From Brachypodius melanocephalos (Eukaryota; Chordata; Aves; Passeriformes; Pycnonotidae), in the NCBI GenBank assembly GCA_013398615.1, contig VZSR01003803.1:8539836-8603835 (forward strand): a stretch of 64,000 nucleotides of DNA. Direction: 5' to 3'. This document shows, piece after piece, positions 13,751-25,600 of this stretch. Each line of letters begins with the position of its first letter. The stretch's first letter is position 1. A program made the position numbers and the translations under genes. The notes beneath the pieces are model-generated. The model ran no database searches. It saw only the letters and a program-made list of their open reading frames with translations, and was not told where the DNA came from.

Positions 13751-14559
13751 TAAACTCTTTAAAACTCTAGAGTTACTAATCAGGTTGCTAGCTCGGGGGG
13801 AATTTTCGTGGTATGTCGTGAGGTGAATTAAACACACTTGTGCTCAAGATATATATAATAAAAAATAGTAATAAACAATTCAGTGTTCTGAGTCCTACTA
13901 CAGTATGGAACTCTACATGGAGTCTGCAAAGATGCATCACAAACAGACTCTTTATATAGTTTATAAGTACACTCATTCCAGGATGCCTGCAGGATAGTGC
14001 TGAGGCTGTTCCTTATCTCAACACTCAGAAATGCTTCACTCCCTTGCAAAGTAGCCTTCTGTCTCCGACATCCCTATTTTCGGACACCTTAACTCCTTCT
14101 TGTAGTTGAGCCTTCTTGTCCTCCATGAAAGCTCATTCATCAGTCAAAAATTACCACTGCAATTTGAATTTTCCCTTCATAGCTAAAATCCATTTTAGGA
14201 TCTGGGAGTAGAGTAGGAAAGGAAGGGTGGCAGAAAATCCTCAGAAAAAGGATCTAATTAAAGCAATATCAGTTAATAAATGAACATTCATTATCTGTAG
14301 ACAAATGCAAGAGAGCTCACAGAATGACTGAGAACATCATGTTAATTGGGAAACAAGTGACTCACTATAAATTGTGAAAATAAACTGAAAAAATATACCC
14401 AGTGGTGCCAGTCAGTCTCCCAAACCATTAAGCAAATAGAAGTCATGCCACACATCGCAACTTTTTAACTCACTAGAATGATGTGGGGACCAGAGCACAA
14501 AAGATAAATAGGAATAGGGAAAAACAAATATGGTCATTACTTAAAATTTCATACATATT

Positions 14560-14590
<31 letters not shown>

Positions 14591-16729
14591 CTCAACCCAC
14601 AAAACAACAAAATAAGACCTGTAGTGTAGCTGAACAACTTTAAGGGGCCAAAATTGTCCGCTTTCCTTCTTTTAAGAGTTAAGTAAAATGCATAGCATAT
14701 AGATGAAAACGTGCAACTGCTGACCAAATAACCATCTCTGTGATACAGGAAATCTAAGAGATTGTGTGAGAATTATATTGTGTTGCTAGGAACTAGACTT
14801 GAACTGCTGCCTTTGTTTTTCCTGTGAAATATATATTTAAACAATAGAAGAATAAGAGAATTTTGAACACTGGTTTTATTGCTTTTTTTTTCCTTTTGTA
14901 AAAAGAAAAATGAGCATATATCATTATCTTACTGAGTTTATACAAAGTCATCACCATTATTAAAACTCCCATATGTAGATCATAATTTGTACAAGAAGCT
15001 TGTTTGTGAACACAGCAAAAGAGTAATAATTCAACCAGTGATGAATAATTGCTTCATTTTAAACACAAATGTTTGTCTTTAATATTTTTGCACTTGTATG
15101 AAATCTATCAGTATATATTCTTTTTGTCTGCATAGATCTTCCTGATAAAAACAAATTAAATATTAACAATGTTTAAGACCTTGGTATAAGTAGCTACAAA
15201 AACTATTTTAAAACATGGTACTTGTCATACATAAGTAATCAGTCATGTTGCTGAATTTAAAAATAACTTGGCTTATATAGAAGAAATGTGTGTTTTTCTT
15301 GCATAGTGCATTCATTATCCATAACAAATTAGTGCCCACATAAATTCAGTCTTCCAGACAAATGAATGTTCAGCTACAGAAGAATCTGGGATTTGCACAT
15401 TAAAATAAATGCAACTGTACTGATTTTAGAAATGGAATTAACAGATTCATGTGCAGTAGTGTCTATTTAGCTGATAACATATACCTTTTACATAGTATAA
15501 AAATACACTTTTCACTGGGTTTGTGTTTTTCAAATCCAGTTGTACAAGGTTAGAAATTCATGCATGAATTAGAGAGTATGATTTATTTATTTTAACTTTG
15601 CTTATAAAAACTTGTCATTTGTGAAACAGCAGTTCAAGATACTAATTTTCTAAAAGAAAATCCCAAAAAAGAAGTTGTTCTTTTTCCATATACTTCACTG
15701 CATGCCTAAGGCATTTGGCTTTGAGCTTCATCACTGAGTCTCTGTTTATAATGAATAAAAAGAAATAGCAGAAGTTAATTCAGTTCAACCAACATCTAAA
15801 TCATCCTCGAGGGATCTGTCAATAAAAGGAACCTGGAATTCCTAGTTGGGATGAATTGGCCAAGTATTACACATTTAACTTCAATTTGCAACATTACAGT
15901 TCCATGTTGACTTGGTCATCTTGCTAAGGTTTTACAAAATGGGGTATTGGAGAGATGGTATGATACTATTTTGTGTTGTAACTCTGTCAAACTTAACAAA
16001 CATAACCTGGATTTACTGTGAAATAGTATTATTTAGAGTATGTGTTGTTTGTATTATGCATTTAACCCTTATCATGAAAGCCTTTTAATGCAACATACTG
16101 AAGAAATTGCATCCTGTTACTTAGCTAAACAGGGCTTCACAGTTCTCATTATAAAAACCATTTTCTCATCACTTGGATTTTCTTCAAAGAGCAGTTACTC
16201 CAAACTGACATACCTGAGTCTTGTTTAACCTACTGTACCTATGTAGTCAAGGCTGTAATCACCTTCTGACCCAGCCATATTATATACCCATCAATACATT
16301 GTTATATTTGTCACTTCTATTGCATTATTCTGATTTTAACTACCTTTACTCTCTTGCCACGATTCAGTCCACTGTTGAAAGCTTCTGTTTAATGCTGGGT
16401 TATAAAATGTTCTCTCTTTTCCAATGCCTGAACATTGCTTTTCTGCTATATGTTTAGAGCTTGTTCAAAGACACATTTTTGAGCATGAAGTTGATAACAA
16501 TGTTGGACATAAAAACTGCTCAACTCATAGTGGTTTATATCAAATCTGATTCCAAGTGGTTTATTGAATTATTGATGACTTCTAATTAATGAACAATCAA
16601 TAGACCATATATTCAGAGTCAATAATCCACAACAGAGAAGATAAACCACAATTCGGGATATACATAAAATTATAAGAAAATCGTTCAAATTTCTGATCAG
16701 CCTTTTATGACTAACTCTCAGAAATGGGA
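13751..16729. other. Unique AT-rich non-coding DNA with an (AT)n array
   Basis: No gene recognised. Holds the (AT)11 array at 14569-14590 and the perfect 16-base palindrome AATTCATGCATGAATT at 15555-15570. The rest is plain AT-rich sequence. Confidence 0.55.
14561..14590. repeat. (AT)n microsatellite
   Basis: Eleven uninterrupted AT units at 14569-14590, preceded by ATATATAC. It produces a Tyr-Ile repeat in a minus-strand frame, which is an artefact. Confidence 0.9.
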
Positions 16730-17450
16730 ATTTAACACATTGAGATAGCTGCCTGCATGCTCTGGCTTTGCCCACACCTTCAGCCCATCCACTGGTGAGA
16801 CTGCTCCCATGGGTGCACACAGGAGGTGCAGGTCCTGTGTTGCAGCCTCTATCATCAGTGTCCTGACTGCATCCCTGTGGCCCTAATGTTCAGCCAGCCC
16901 TAGACAGATTCCAATGGTGGCAGGACAATTCTGGAATTCTAAAACTGCCATGATCTTTTCATCCTTCTTTTCAAGCTCAACTCCTTAGTAATTCCCTTGT
17001 TTACAATTTACTCTAGCAATTGCTGGCATCTTCCACTCTAGGGCTGCCAACATTTGGAAAAACAGGCTCTTGGACTGTGCTGGGTAATCCTCATGGCATT
17101 CAGTCCCATTGCCACTTTCCCAGCTACTGTTTTCTCTAGCAAGTGGAACACATGAGCACCCCAACAGAGAGCAACCTTACTTGCCTGTTATTCTCTTCTG
17201 CTGCTTCTGTACAGGATTTTAGTGTCTACCTTGCAAGAGAGAAGAGCCCAGAAAGTCAACAAGCTGGAGGGTGTAGGCAGTTTTTCTGTAGGGCTCTGAA
17301 CCTGCTGGAAATGGGTGTGGGGGTAACCACTTGATACCACTTGTGGGGGTAATCTTGTCTGTAGACAAGAAAGAAGCAGCAGTGTTTGTCGATTTGGGTG
17401 CTACAGAGACTCTTAGGGTCTCACAGGAGAACTTTAAGTCTGCTCTGTAA
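16730..17450. other. GC-richer block of unknown origin, possible decayed repeat
   Basis: This block is visibly richer in C and G than both flanks and has sharp-looking edges, as transposon copies in this window do. I could not match it to CR1 or to the LTR types I know. It contains TGTGGGGGTAA twice, at 17316-17326 and 17342-17352. A decayed LTR or other retroelement is one possibility; a conserved regulatory block is another. No coding frame is convincing. Confidence 0.3.
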
Positions 17451-18686
17451 ATGTTTTGACTTAAAGTCAGTCTTAAGCATTTATGTGATTATATTCACTG
17501 GTTTAGGATCAAAGTAGACTGATGGGGATAGCGTTGCTTACATAGGATAGAGAATTCATTAGAGTCTGTTTACCTTGTGATAACCAATTTGAGTTTGTTT
17601 ATCTTTCCTCTAATTTCTGTGTTCTTTAGGCAATTCAGCCAGAGTGATTACTAATATGTGAATAAATGGCAGATTTACTGCATCTTGCAAAACAAATCAT
17701 TCCTTTAAATACCAATTCCATTCCAGAGTAAATATATTTGATTAGCACAATGACTTAATGTCATTTGTTCTTGGAGATGTGAGAAAGCATGTATTTATTT
17801 TTGTTTCTTTGTCAGCAATTTTTTTCCTGTCAAATACTGAAACATGCCATACATCGTAATGTAATTGGATTTATCTCAAGAATGCAGTAATAAATATTTA
17901 GCCAATATTTTCATATTAATAATAATAATGATAGTAATAATAATAATTCCTGAATTCAGTTTAGTGCATTCTTTCTTTAATAAATGTGAATAGCTTGTTT
18001 GACAAGACATTTGTAGATTTGGACCCAACAAGAGATGAAATATAGCTACATTTTAAAATTTAAGTTCTTATATTTTCAAAGGGAAATTTTAATTTATTAA
18101 AAAAGCAACAAAATCAAAAAAACAACAGACAATAGATAGATAGTCAACCCAAATGACTGCACTAAATTGAAACCCAATATTTGTACATTTACACATCTTT
18201 CAGTTTCTGAAATTTATTAAATTCTTTAGCAGTTACAGACTTACAGCACCTTTAAAACACTGCGGACTACTTTAAAATTACTGTATGGAACTAATATCAA
18301 CCTCATTATGTCTAAAAGTTACTTTTAAAAATGAATAAAATATTAATTGGGTTAATCTAATCCTGTTTTGAACTGCAAATTAAAATTGTAATAGTTTAAT
18401 GTCACTAAGAGCAGCGAAGGGCAAGTAGTGTGTCCAGATTTTTCTATATTAGTAGAGTTATGTAAGAGCTTTTAATTTGACAGCTTTGGAAAAAGCAAAG
18501 GCTTATAAACTTTATGTAGTTTTAACAGTCTTTTCTCTTTAGGAATTTTGGAGTCTACTTGAACTTGTGAAAAATATCTTCATTTCATCTCACTCTTGTG
18601 AGATATTCTCTTAGACATATGAGGGTAAAACAATAGCAACTCAAATGAAATAATGGCCAAGTAGCATTTATAAAACTTTGTTAGAC
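17451..18686. other. AT-rich non-coding DNA with a (TAA)n tract
   Basis: Nothing gene-like seen. An imperfect (TAA)n array lies at 17917-17947. Confidence 0.6.
17917..17947. repeat. (TAA)n simple repeat
   Basis: Trinucleotide TAA units interrupted once by TGATAG. Confidence 0.85.
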
Positions 18687-19020
18687 TAGGTTGAACAGCC
18701 CCGATTCTCTCAGCCTGTCTTCATAGGAGAGGTGCTCCAGCCCTCCTCTGGACTCACTGTAACAGGTCCACATCTTTCCAGTGCTCAGGGTCCCAGCATA
18801 GGATACAGCACATCAAGAGGGTCTCATCAGAGCAGAGCAGAGTGTCAGAACCACCTGCCCTGACCTGTTGGCCACATTGCTTTGGATGCAGCCTGAGGTG
18901 TGGTTGGCTTCTTGGACTGCAAGTGCACATTGCTGGGTCATGTCTGGTTTCTCATCCACCAACACCCTCAAGTCCTTCTTCATAGGGCTGTTCTCTCTTC
19001 AGTTCTCCTTTCCACTGCCA
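18687..19020 (-). mobile_element. CR1 LINE fragment, minus strand
   Basis: Plus-strand text is the reverse complement of CR1: landmarks are TCTCAGCCTGTCTTCATAGG (18707-18726), GAGGTGCTCCAGCCCTCCTC (18729-18748) and the ORF2 C-terminal region near CATTGCTGGGTCATGTCTGG (18928-18947). Compared with the consensus I recall, about 20 bases are missing after GCTCCAGCCCT. Both the true 3' end and the 5' portion are absent. The plus-strand frame at 18900-19085 is an antisense shadow. Confidence 0.88.
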
Positions 19021-20409
19021 CTTCATCATGGAGTTATTTTCACTTGATTAAATTAGCTAATGTTTCTTTTTTTTTTTCTGTCTAGCATTCTAATTTTAGA
19101 CAAACACACCACTCTTGGTTCACTCCTCTACACCTCAAAACCCACTCAGAATTTGGAAGTTGTCCAATAGGGAAGATAAACTTAGATCAGTAAAAAGAGC
19201 TATGGCCTATTATAATGCAGTTGTGCCTTCCTTAGGACCCTAAAATTAGGGGCAAAATTTGACATTTACACAGGCTATTTGAACGCCTTATCCATTAAAG
19301 AAAAAGTAAATTCCCTTTATCATGATTGCATTAGTTAAAGTAACCCTTAAAGAGCCTTGCTTTTGGCCAGAAACTGCTAATAGAGATGTGGCTGTTTTCT
19401 TCTTGTGTAACACACAAAAGTTCCTGGTTTCAGACTTTAACACTACGAAAAGTCTGGATAAATGTCATGCATTTAAGTTGCACTGATTGCTGCTTTAGTG
19501 CAAAAAATAAAATATATGCCTGAGTTCATGAGGGGTTGTTCTTGGGAATGGTTCCTGAAGTCCCTTTCTCTTCCTAAAGTAATCCACACCCTTATTTCAC
19601 CTCCTAGAATAACATGTACCTTGATTTATAGTTCATCTTAGAGGAGTTTGAAAGGTAGAACTTACCAGGTGTCAATTTATGGAGGTGGAAAAGGCAATTC
19701 ACTGCCTTACATTAGTTCTGGTTGATAGGTTTCTTTTTCCTGTATTACTATCTGTGCTGAACAGCTTTGTAACCCCTGCAACAAGAGATTGTCTATCCTG
19801 GAATTTGTGACCACTATTGATTATGCTGGGTGAGAAATAAAATTGCTCTTTATGTCTTGGCACTTGTCACCACAGCTGAGTTAGAGATACAATAGGCATT
19901 TCTTCTGGAAGCTGCCTTTTTAAGAAAACTAATTAAAAAATCATGATACTTTTATTTAAGAAGTTCTTGTACCTAGTGCCTTTGAGGCATTTTTTAAAAG
20001 TTTAAATTGAAAGATATGTATTTGATATAGCTTTCCAACTGCTTAGCATTGGGAAAATAGGAGTTCTTGGGATAGCTTAAGATTTTAATAATGTAATAAC
20101 TACATTTATTTTTAAAATGAAACGTCTTGTAACTCAGTTGGGTTGCTTTTTTGCAAAGATTAGAAAAATCATTGCAATGGATTTACACTCACAAACCAGA
20201 ACCAGTGTTGTGAGATAATAAAACTGTATTTTTACTCTAAAGTAATTTCACTGGTGCTGTTTGCACCATTGGTGGTTACTGAGTGCTGTTTGTTCACAAC
20301 AGCTACAGTTTGGGTGAATGTCAGCAAAGGTTTTCTTTTATACATGTCATATGGGTAGACTGATCAGTGTTTGTGAAATCTTTTTTCTAGTACTAGTAGA
20401 CCCCCTGGA
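19021..20409. other. Unique non-coding DNA
   Basis: No gene, RNA or repeat recognised apart from a T run at about 19067-19078. The end abuts the plus-strand CR1 that begins near 20410. Confidence 0.55.
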
Positions 20410-20430
20410 CTGATTTAGCTCTCTGATTAT

Positions 20431-20730
20431 TACCAAATTCTGGTTGTCCAAGTCAGCAGTGACAAGGTTGAGAAGTCCTAGGGCAATCAAAATAATTTCA
20501 TGGCACTGGGATTATTGGTTGAAGAGACAGGAGCACAGGTGGCGTTTTCTTTAATCACTTCAATAGGAAGGAAGGATGCCAAGGAGAAGAACCCACCCAA
20601 TCAACACATCGCTCAAAGACAGGTCCATCTGTGGAATTTTGGCTTTTTGAATCATGGGGATATTTACATGGCACCAGGCCTGCTGGAGACAGATAGGATT
20701 CACCTATTAAAAGGGAGAATGGGACTCTAG
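20431..20730 (+). pseudogene. CR1 ORF1 esterase (SGNH hydrolase) remnant
   Basis: In CR1 elements ORF1 ends in an esterase-like SGNH hydrolase domain. Reading from 20431, the frame gives DYYQILVVQVSSD, which matches the family's DYYPLLLFQVGSD-type strand, then a stop at about 20479. The same frame then reads open from the Met at 20500 for 76 codons. That part contains TGAQVAFSLITSIGRKDA, then WNFGFLNHGDIYMAPGLL, then TDRIHL, which keeps the D-x-x-H pattern expected for the catalytic Asp and His. The N-terminal half, with the nucleophile Ser, is not visible. The open frame is only a surviving segment and shows no promoter or start context, so I do not call a gene. Confidence 0.82.
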
Positions 20731-20854
20731 CCATGAGTTCATAGGGATAATTGAGAGGGCTTGCAACTAGGTTTGGATGGGAAAGGGGATAAGATCAGGC
20801 TGGCTTGAGATGAGACATGACCAATAGGCCAGTGTTGGGAGTGAAATCAATGGC

Positions 20855-21063
20855 AAAGCAGAAGCCCATCTGCACACAGCATGGGTAATGAGGAGGAGGA
20901 GGAGCTGGAAGACACTGTGTCGTAGGAAAGCTGTGACATAATTGCCGTCACACAAACATGGTGGGATAACTCCTGTGCCTGGAGTGCTGCTATGGATGGC
21001 TACGAGCTCTTCCAACAGGACAGGTGAGGAAGGAGAGGCAGTGAGGTGGCTCTGTGCACTAGG
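20855..21063 (+). pseudogene. CR1 ORF2 endonuclease (APE-type) remnant
   Basis: CR1 ORF2 begins with an apurinic-type endonuclease that nicks the target DNA. From 20935 the frame reads DIIAVTQTWWDNSCAWSAAM, matching the family's DIIGITETWWDSSHDWSAAM-type segment, and continues DGYELFQQDR, stop (21025), GRRGSEVAL. The Glu of the conserved TETWWD motif, a metal ligand in this nuclease family, reads Gln here (TQTWWD). Upstream, SMGNEEEEELED matches the SMGNKQEELEA start region. At least two in-frame stops (about 20923 and 21025) show it is dead. Confidence 0.85.
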
Positions 21064-21071
21064 CTGGGAAT

Positions 21072-21350
21072 GTTGTCTACCTGGACTTCAGTAAACCTTT
21101 GATACTGTCTCCCACAGCATTCTCCTGGAAAAGCTGGCAGGCCATGTCTTGGACAAGTCCACTCATCACTGGGTTCAAAACTGGCTGGATGGTTGGGTGC
21201 AGAGAATGGTGGTGAATGGTGCTACAGCCAGCTAATGGCAGGTCAGCAGTGGGGCTCCCCACTCTACTGCTGCCAGCTGACATCTTTATTGATGATGTGG
21301 ACAAGAGGATTGAGTGCCCCCTCAAACAGTTCCCAGCTGACAATAAACTG
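21072..21350 (+). pseudogene. CR1 ORF2 reverse transcriptase remnant
   Basis: Frame from 21072 reads VVYLDFSKP, the start of the YLDFSKAFDTVSH motif. A single-base loss near 21099 shifts the frame, after which DTVSHSILLEKLAG and then WVQNWLDGWVQRMVVNGA follow, as in the family. The sequence at the catalytic motif reads FPADNKL where active CR1 has FADDTKL, so the first Asp of the DD pair is replaced by Ala. The PQGSVLGPVLF segment is badly eroded but IFIDDVDKRIEC follows. The element cannot make a working RT. Confidence 0.85.
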
Positions 21351-21430
21351 AATTGGGAGGGTTGATCTGCTCAACCACTCTATAGGTGACTGTTCAACAA
21401 GGACACACGCCTACAGTGCAGAACATCAAA

Positions 21431-22424
21431 TGTTACTTTGCCCAAGGAATGGTCTGTGGCAGGAATGTAATAAAACTGCAGAATACTAATTAAAAAAAAA
21501 CCCAAACAACAACAACAGCAACAACCCAACCCATGGATTACATGTTGTTGTCCCCAATATACAGGTTAGCAGTAGTAATCAAGGTGTTGTTCCATGGCAC
21601 TTAATATATATATATTATGTTCTATTATGTAGTGAGTCTGATATCCATCTGATAAGTGAGGTTTATATGATGTCAGAGTATTTATGTATATAAACATTTA
21701 TTTAAAAAAACCCAGTTATTTTTGTATAATAAAATGGGCCTTGTTCAATTCCATTTCCAAAGAGATCATCATCCATGTAACAGATTCAATATGTATGTTG
21801 CATTTTAGTTTGATTTTCTTGTTGGAGCAAGAATATTTAGATAGAGATTAGAATCACAGGGATTAAAAATGTGATTCTTCAATGGATGTTTGATTTTCCC
21901 CCACTTTGTATTTTTATTTCAAGGTTATGCCTCCATAGCCTTTGGAGCAGGTTTTCCCAAGGGAAGGGATGCATAGGGATCATTGAGCCTGAGTTCAAGT
22001 CCTTCAGGGATTGTGTTATTGCCATAGATTTTTCAGCAAAACTATATATTAATTAGTGGGATGTACAGGAAATTGCACTGTTCAGTGAAAAAAAGGAAAA
22101 AAAAAAAACAACAACAAAAGAAGAAACCACAAAGCTCTACAATCTATTAGAATTATTATTATTCTTGAAGTTTGATACAACTGAGGAAAAAAAACAAAAC
22201 CAAACAAATATACACTAGAATCAGGATAGAAACTTTAATATTACTACCTTGGTGAAAAATTCCTTTTGGCCCTTTTTATTAAATCCATTTAAAAAACACT
22301 GATGCTTTTGATTTTTGAAAGCAAAATATTGTATATCCATGGACATACTCTAGAAAAAAGTGTTAATATCTCCTGCCTTCCTTGAGAAAAAACTCTATCA
22401 TTAAAGATGACCATCTGCTGGGGA
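21431..22424. other. Non-coding DNA with A-rich simple repeats
   Basis: Holds an A/AAC-rich stretch at 21492-21530, a short (TA)n at about 21604-21616 and an A-rich run at 22088-22117. The first A-rich tract follows the CR1 body by about 60 bases but lacks the CR1 3' octamer repeats, so it is not its proper tail. No gene seen. Confidence 0.55.
21492..21530. repeat. A-rich / (AAC)n simple repeat
   Basis: A9 followed by CCC and AAC/AGC units. Confidence 0.8.
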
Positions 22425-22640
22425 GTTTCCAATTGGACACAAGAAGAGCATTTTCTAAAAACAAGAACAGTAAGATGTTCCTAGGGCAATGATGGATTCC
22501 CCAACACTGGATAATTTTAAGATTGAGCTGGACAGAGTGCCAGAGCATCTTGTCTGGACCATGATTTTTCCAAGAAAGGTTAGACCAAATGATCCTTTAT
22601 GTCCATTCCAACAGGTACTCTATGATTCTAGGATTCCATG
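22425..22640 (+). mobile_element. CR1 LINE 3' end, plus strand
   Basis: Carries the 3' UTR landmarks of CR1 in sense orientation: GATGGATTCCCCAACACTGG (22489-22508), GGTTAGACCAAATGATCCTT (22578-22597), then the terminal imperfect octamer repeats TATGATTCTAGGATTCCATG ending at 22640. The 3' boundary is therefore precise; the 5' boundary is approximate. The minus-strand open frame at 22363-22548 overlaps it as a shadow. It cannot be the missing 3' end of the CR1 body at 20410-21430 without a 1-kb insertion between them, but that possibility is not excluded. Confidence 0.87.
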
Positions 22641-25600
22641 AAAATATTATAAACCATAAGTCACTTAAACATGTTTCATACCTTTGCTGAGTTCTTTAAT
22701 AGCTTGGAGATCCTACAATGATTTCGTAGCTGGATTTCTTAATTGCAAGGTCTTGAAATTGCCAAGAATGTTTATTGGACAATTATGTCAAGAGCAAAAA
22801 ATTCTTGTTTCTGTAGCAATCTTGACAGCTGTAAATAATTCCTAATAAGTTGTAAAATAAACCTCCAACTTAGACTCATACAAGTATTTTCTATTACTTT
22901 CAGAAAATTAATAAGAGACTTTATGTTACGTAAAACTAATCAGGGGATTTATTTATCTTTTTTTCTGATTTATGCTAATATGGCTTCATCATTAGTCTGA
23001 ATTAGACTCTCTAATGCTGTTTTGGCCAGGATTAGAATTTCTCTGAGGCTTTACATTCTCACATGGTTGCCACTTCCATTCTCGTATTTCCCCACTGGTA
23101 GTTTTAGCCTGGATGTTAACACTAATTGCAGAACACTAAATAGTTCATTTTAATCTTTAATAAGTTTACATCTATTCAAATTAATTCTTGGAGTGTGAAA
23201 TCTCTGTTGTCATTGCAGTTTAGTGTCTTAGCATCTTAGAATAAGAATATGAAATGAAGTTTCCTGCATTGTTTTAGATGATTCAGCAGCTATTAATATC
23301 AGAAAACATAATGCAGTTTCAGTTTCCTTGACTTTAAACACAATTAACGCTCATAATTTTAAATTCCCTTTCTCAGTTCTGACACTGACTGATTTTGGCA
23401 AAGACCGAGAGGAGACAAAGTCCAATGTAGTTTTGTAAATGTCAGTGTATGACATCACCACGGGGAGTTCGTGTCTTTCTGTACTGACAGAACGGAGGCA
23501 GTAATTAGAAATGAATGACAAGGTGCTTTTCATCTTTGATGAGAAAAGATTTTTGTGTCAAAATATCTCAGTGCAGGAACAATTTTTCTCCAAGCATTTC
23601 TTGTCCTGGACATATTTTGCATAATAATGAAGGGGGGAGCAGAGAGGGCAAAATTATTGCATAGTGTTGTTGCTAAGTGACAAAATAGCAGATGTTCTTC
23701 ATTTGCAGATAACAAACGTTTGAACGCTATCATATTGTGATATTGACAGAAACCATTCCTTAGGAGGCACAATATATTTAATACTTGAGAAAAGTTTAAA
23801 AAAAAACAAAGGTATTAAAGTTTTTGAGGCCTTATGCAGAGGACATTTTTAAATTTACCGGACAAAAGTAAAATATCAAGTTCAGAAATGTGTTTTAAAG
23901 ATTTAATTTCATGATACATAACAATTTAGGAAGATAAGTGACTTATGTTTTCCTGTTCTTTTAAATAGCTTGACCTGCCTGATCCATCAGTGGAAGTGGT
24001 ATCAGATGTGATCTGAATTTACAATGTTTAATAATTCATTCTATAAATGCTTTATAATGTTTATGCCAAAATTAGTATCTAAAGAAATGGCTTTCTTTTT
24101 TTTTTTTTTTGCATTTTTCTGAGTTAAATATGATCTTTGAAGCACTATAGAAACACTGCAAAATAGTGTATGGTGCTTTCAGAGAAGTATAGAACTTCCA
24201 GTGTGACATGATCTGAAATTATGACATGTGGGATAGTAAGCTTACCTTTGATAGATTATGAATTCCTTAAATCTATATTAAGTCCTGCAGATTTGCAAGA
24301 CAACTTGATTGGTTTCCCAAAGCTTAGAAAACATTTTCACTCTTCTTAGCAAATATATCTGTTGTAAATTATATAACATAGAGGTTAAAACTTGAGCTTT
24401 CAGGGTTGTAGCTTATTTCTCCTGATATTTACTTAAAATTTGCAATTATGTGAATGCACAGACGATAGATACCTTTACTAGTCCTGTCCTCTCCAATTCA
24501 TCACAAATCCTAAAAATATGGGAAAAAAACAGTTCAAGGTATAACCTCTGTGCAATTAAATTACTTTTGTTTATATTGAGAAGTATATAAATTTAACACT
24601 CATATTGACACTTAAAATTAAGAAAAAATATTTTAAAATGGGCAAATAAAGACAAGGGCTACTTACAAATATTTAGGTCTGTTTGGAGAGCAAGACTGAT
24701 TTGAATATGTGTCCAAATAAACATATAATTTACTAGAAGTAAGAAGAACTAATTGCTTGCTCCCCATGTCTTGAAACTTTAATGTGTTGTGTTTTTTGAT
24801 TCTGTCTTGAAAAAGTGTCAATTTGCAATATGAAAACATTTTCCAAATGATTGTCACCAAACTTCTCCTTTTGTACAGACAGAAATTTTTTTTTGGCCTT
24901 TTTTCTGAAATGGCTAAAATTTCAGAAAAATGCATGGAAATTCATGGAACTGCATATAGACGATGTAAATGCAGTTTAAAATTAGGGTATCTCCTGTATA
25001 GATCCTTTCTGAAGAGATAAATTTTAGTTTTAATTTACTTGATAATTCTTTCACTGTTAGAATTTAAATAGACAGTCTTTAATTTATGCTTATAAAGAAT
25101 AAGTAGGTTAATGCAATGAGTTTAGGATTCTAAGACACTTTTCAAAGTTTTTATTACCTTGGTAGAAAGATGGAGTACATAGTTATGATTCATAGTGTAA
25201 AATCTGAATTATCATTTAAGAACTGCAAATTACTTTAAAATCGGTGCTAAATATTCAGCTGAAATGAATAAATGCAATTTATTGCCATTGTTTGAACAAA
25301 TATTTGGGCTGGTTTTGGCTGCATGAGCAATATCTACCTGGAAGCTGCAGGGAGGTTGTTGATCAGCTGTTATCACCATTCTGCCCACTTTAACAGATGG
25401 TGCCAATGACCAAGTTACAGATAGGGAAGGGTGAGAAAAGAACAGAGAGAAAATCAAGGTGAGGTCACTCCATACCTTGGATTCTTTCAGTCTCTGTTGC
25501 CAGATGGATAAAGATACCCTCTCTCTACATTTGCCTGCCTTCTCCATTATAATGCTTGCCAAAATCTTTAAAGAGTTCATTGTCACTAACTCAATCTCCC

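Larger units (their letters stand above)
20410..21430 (+). mobile_element. CR1 LINE body: ORF1 esterase, ORF2 endonuclease and RT remnants
   Basis: This is the coding part of an old CR1 on the plus strand, with both ORFs still legible in order. ORF1 C-terminal esterase remnant lies at about 20430-20730, the ORF2 endonuclease at about 20855-21063, and reverse transcriptase at about 21072-21350. The endonuclease is joined almost directly to the RT: the central linker and the front of the RT are missing, so an internal deletion of several hundred bases is inferred near 21064. Stops and frameshifts make it inactive. Neither the usual 3' end nor the 5' UTR is seen. Minus-strand open frames at 20767-21015 and 21077-21343 are shadows. 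Confidence 0.88.

Noticed and set aside
14473..14727. Minus-strand frame with a Tyr-Ile repeat
   Set aside because: It is the translation of the (AT)n array.
20767..21343. Two minus-strand open frames
   Set aside because: They are antisense to the CR1 endonuclease and RT remnants.
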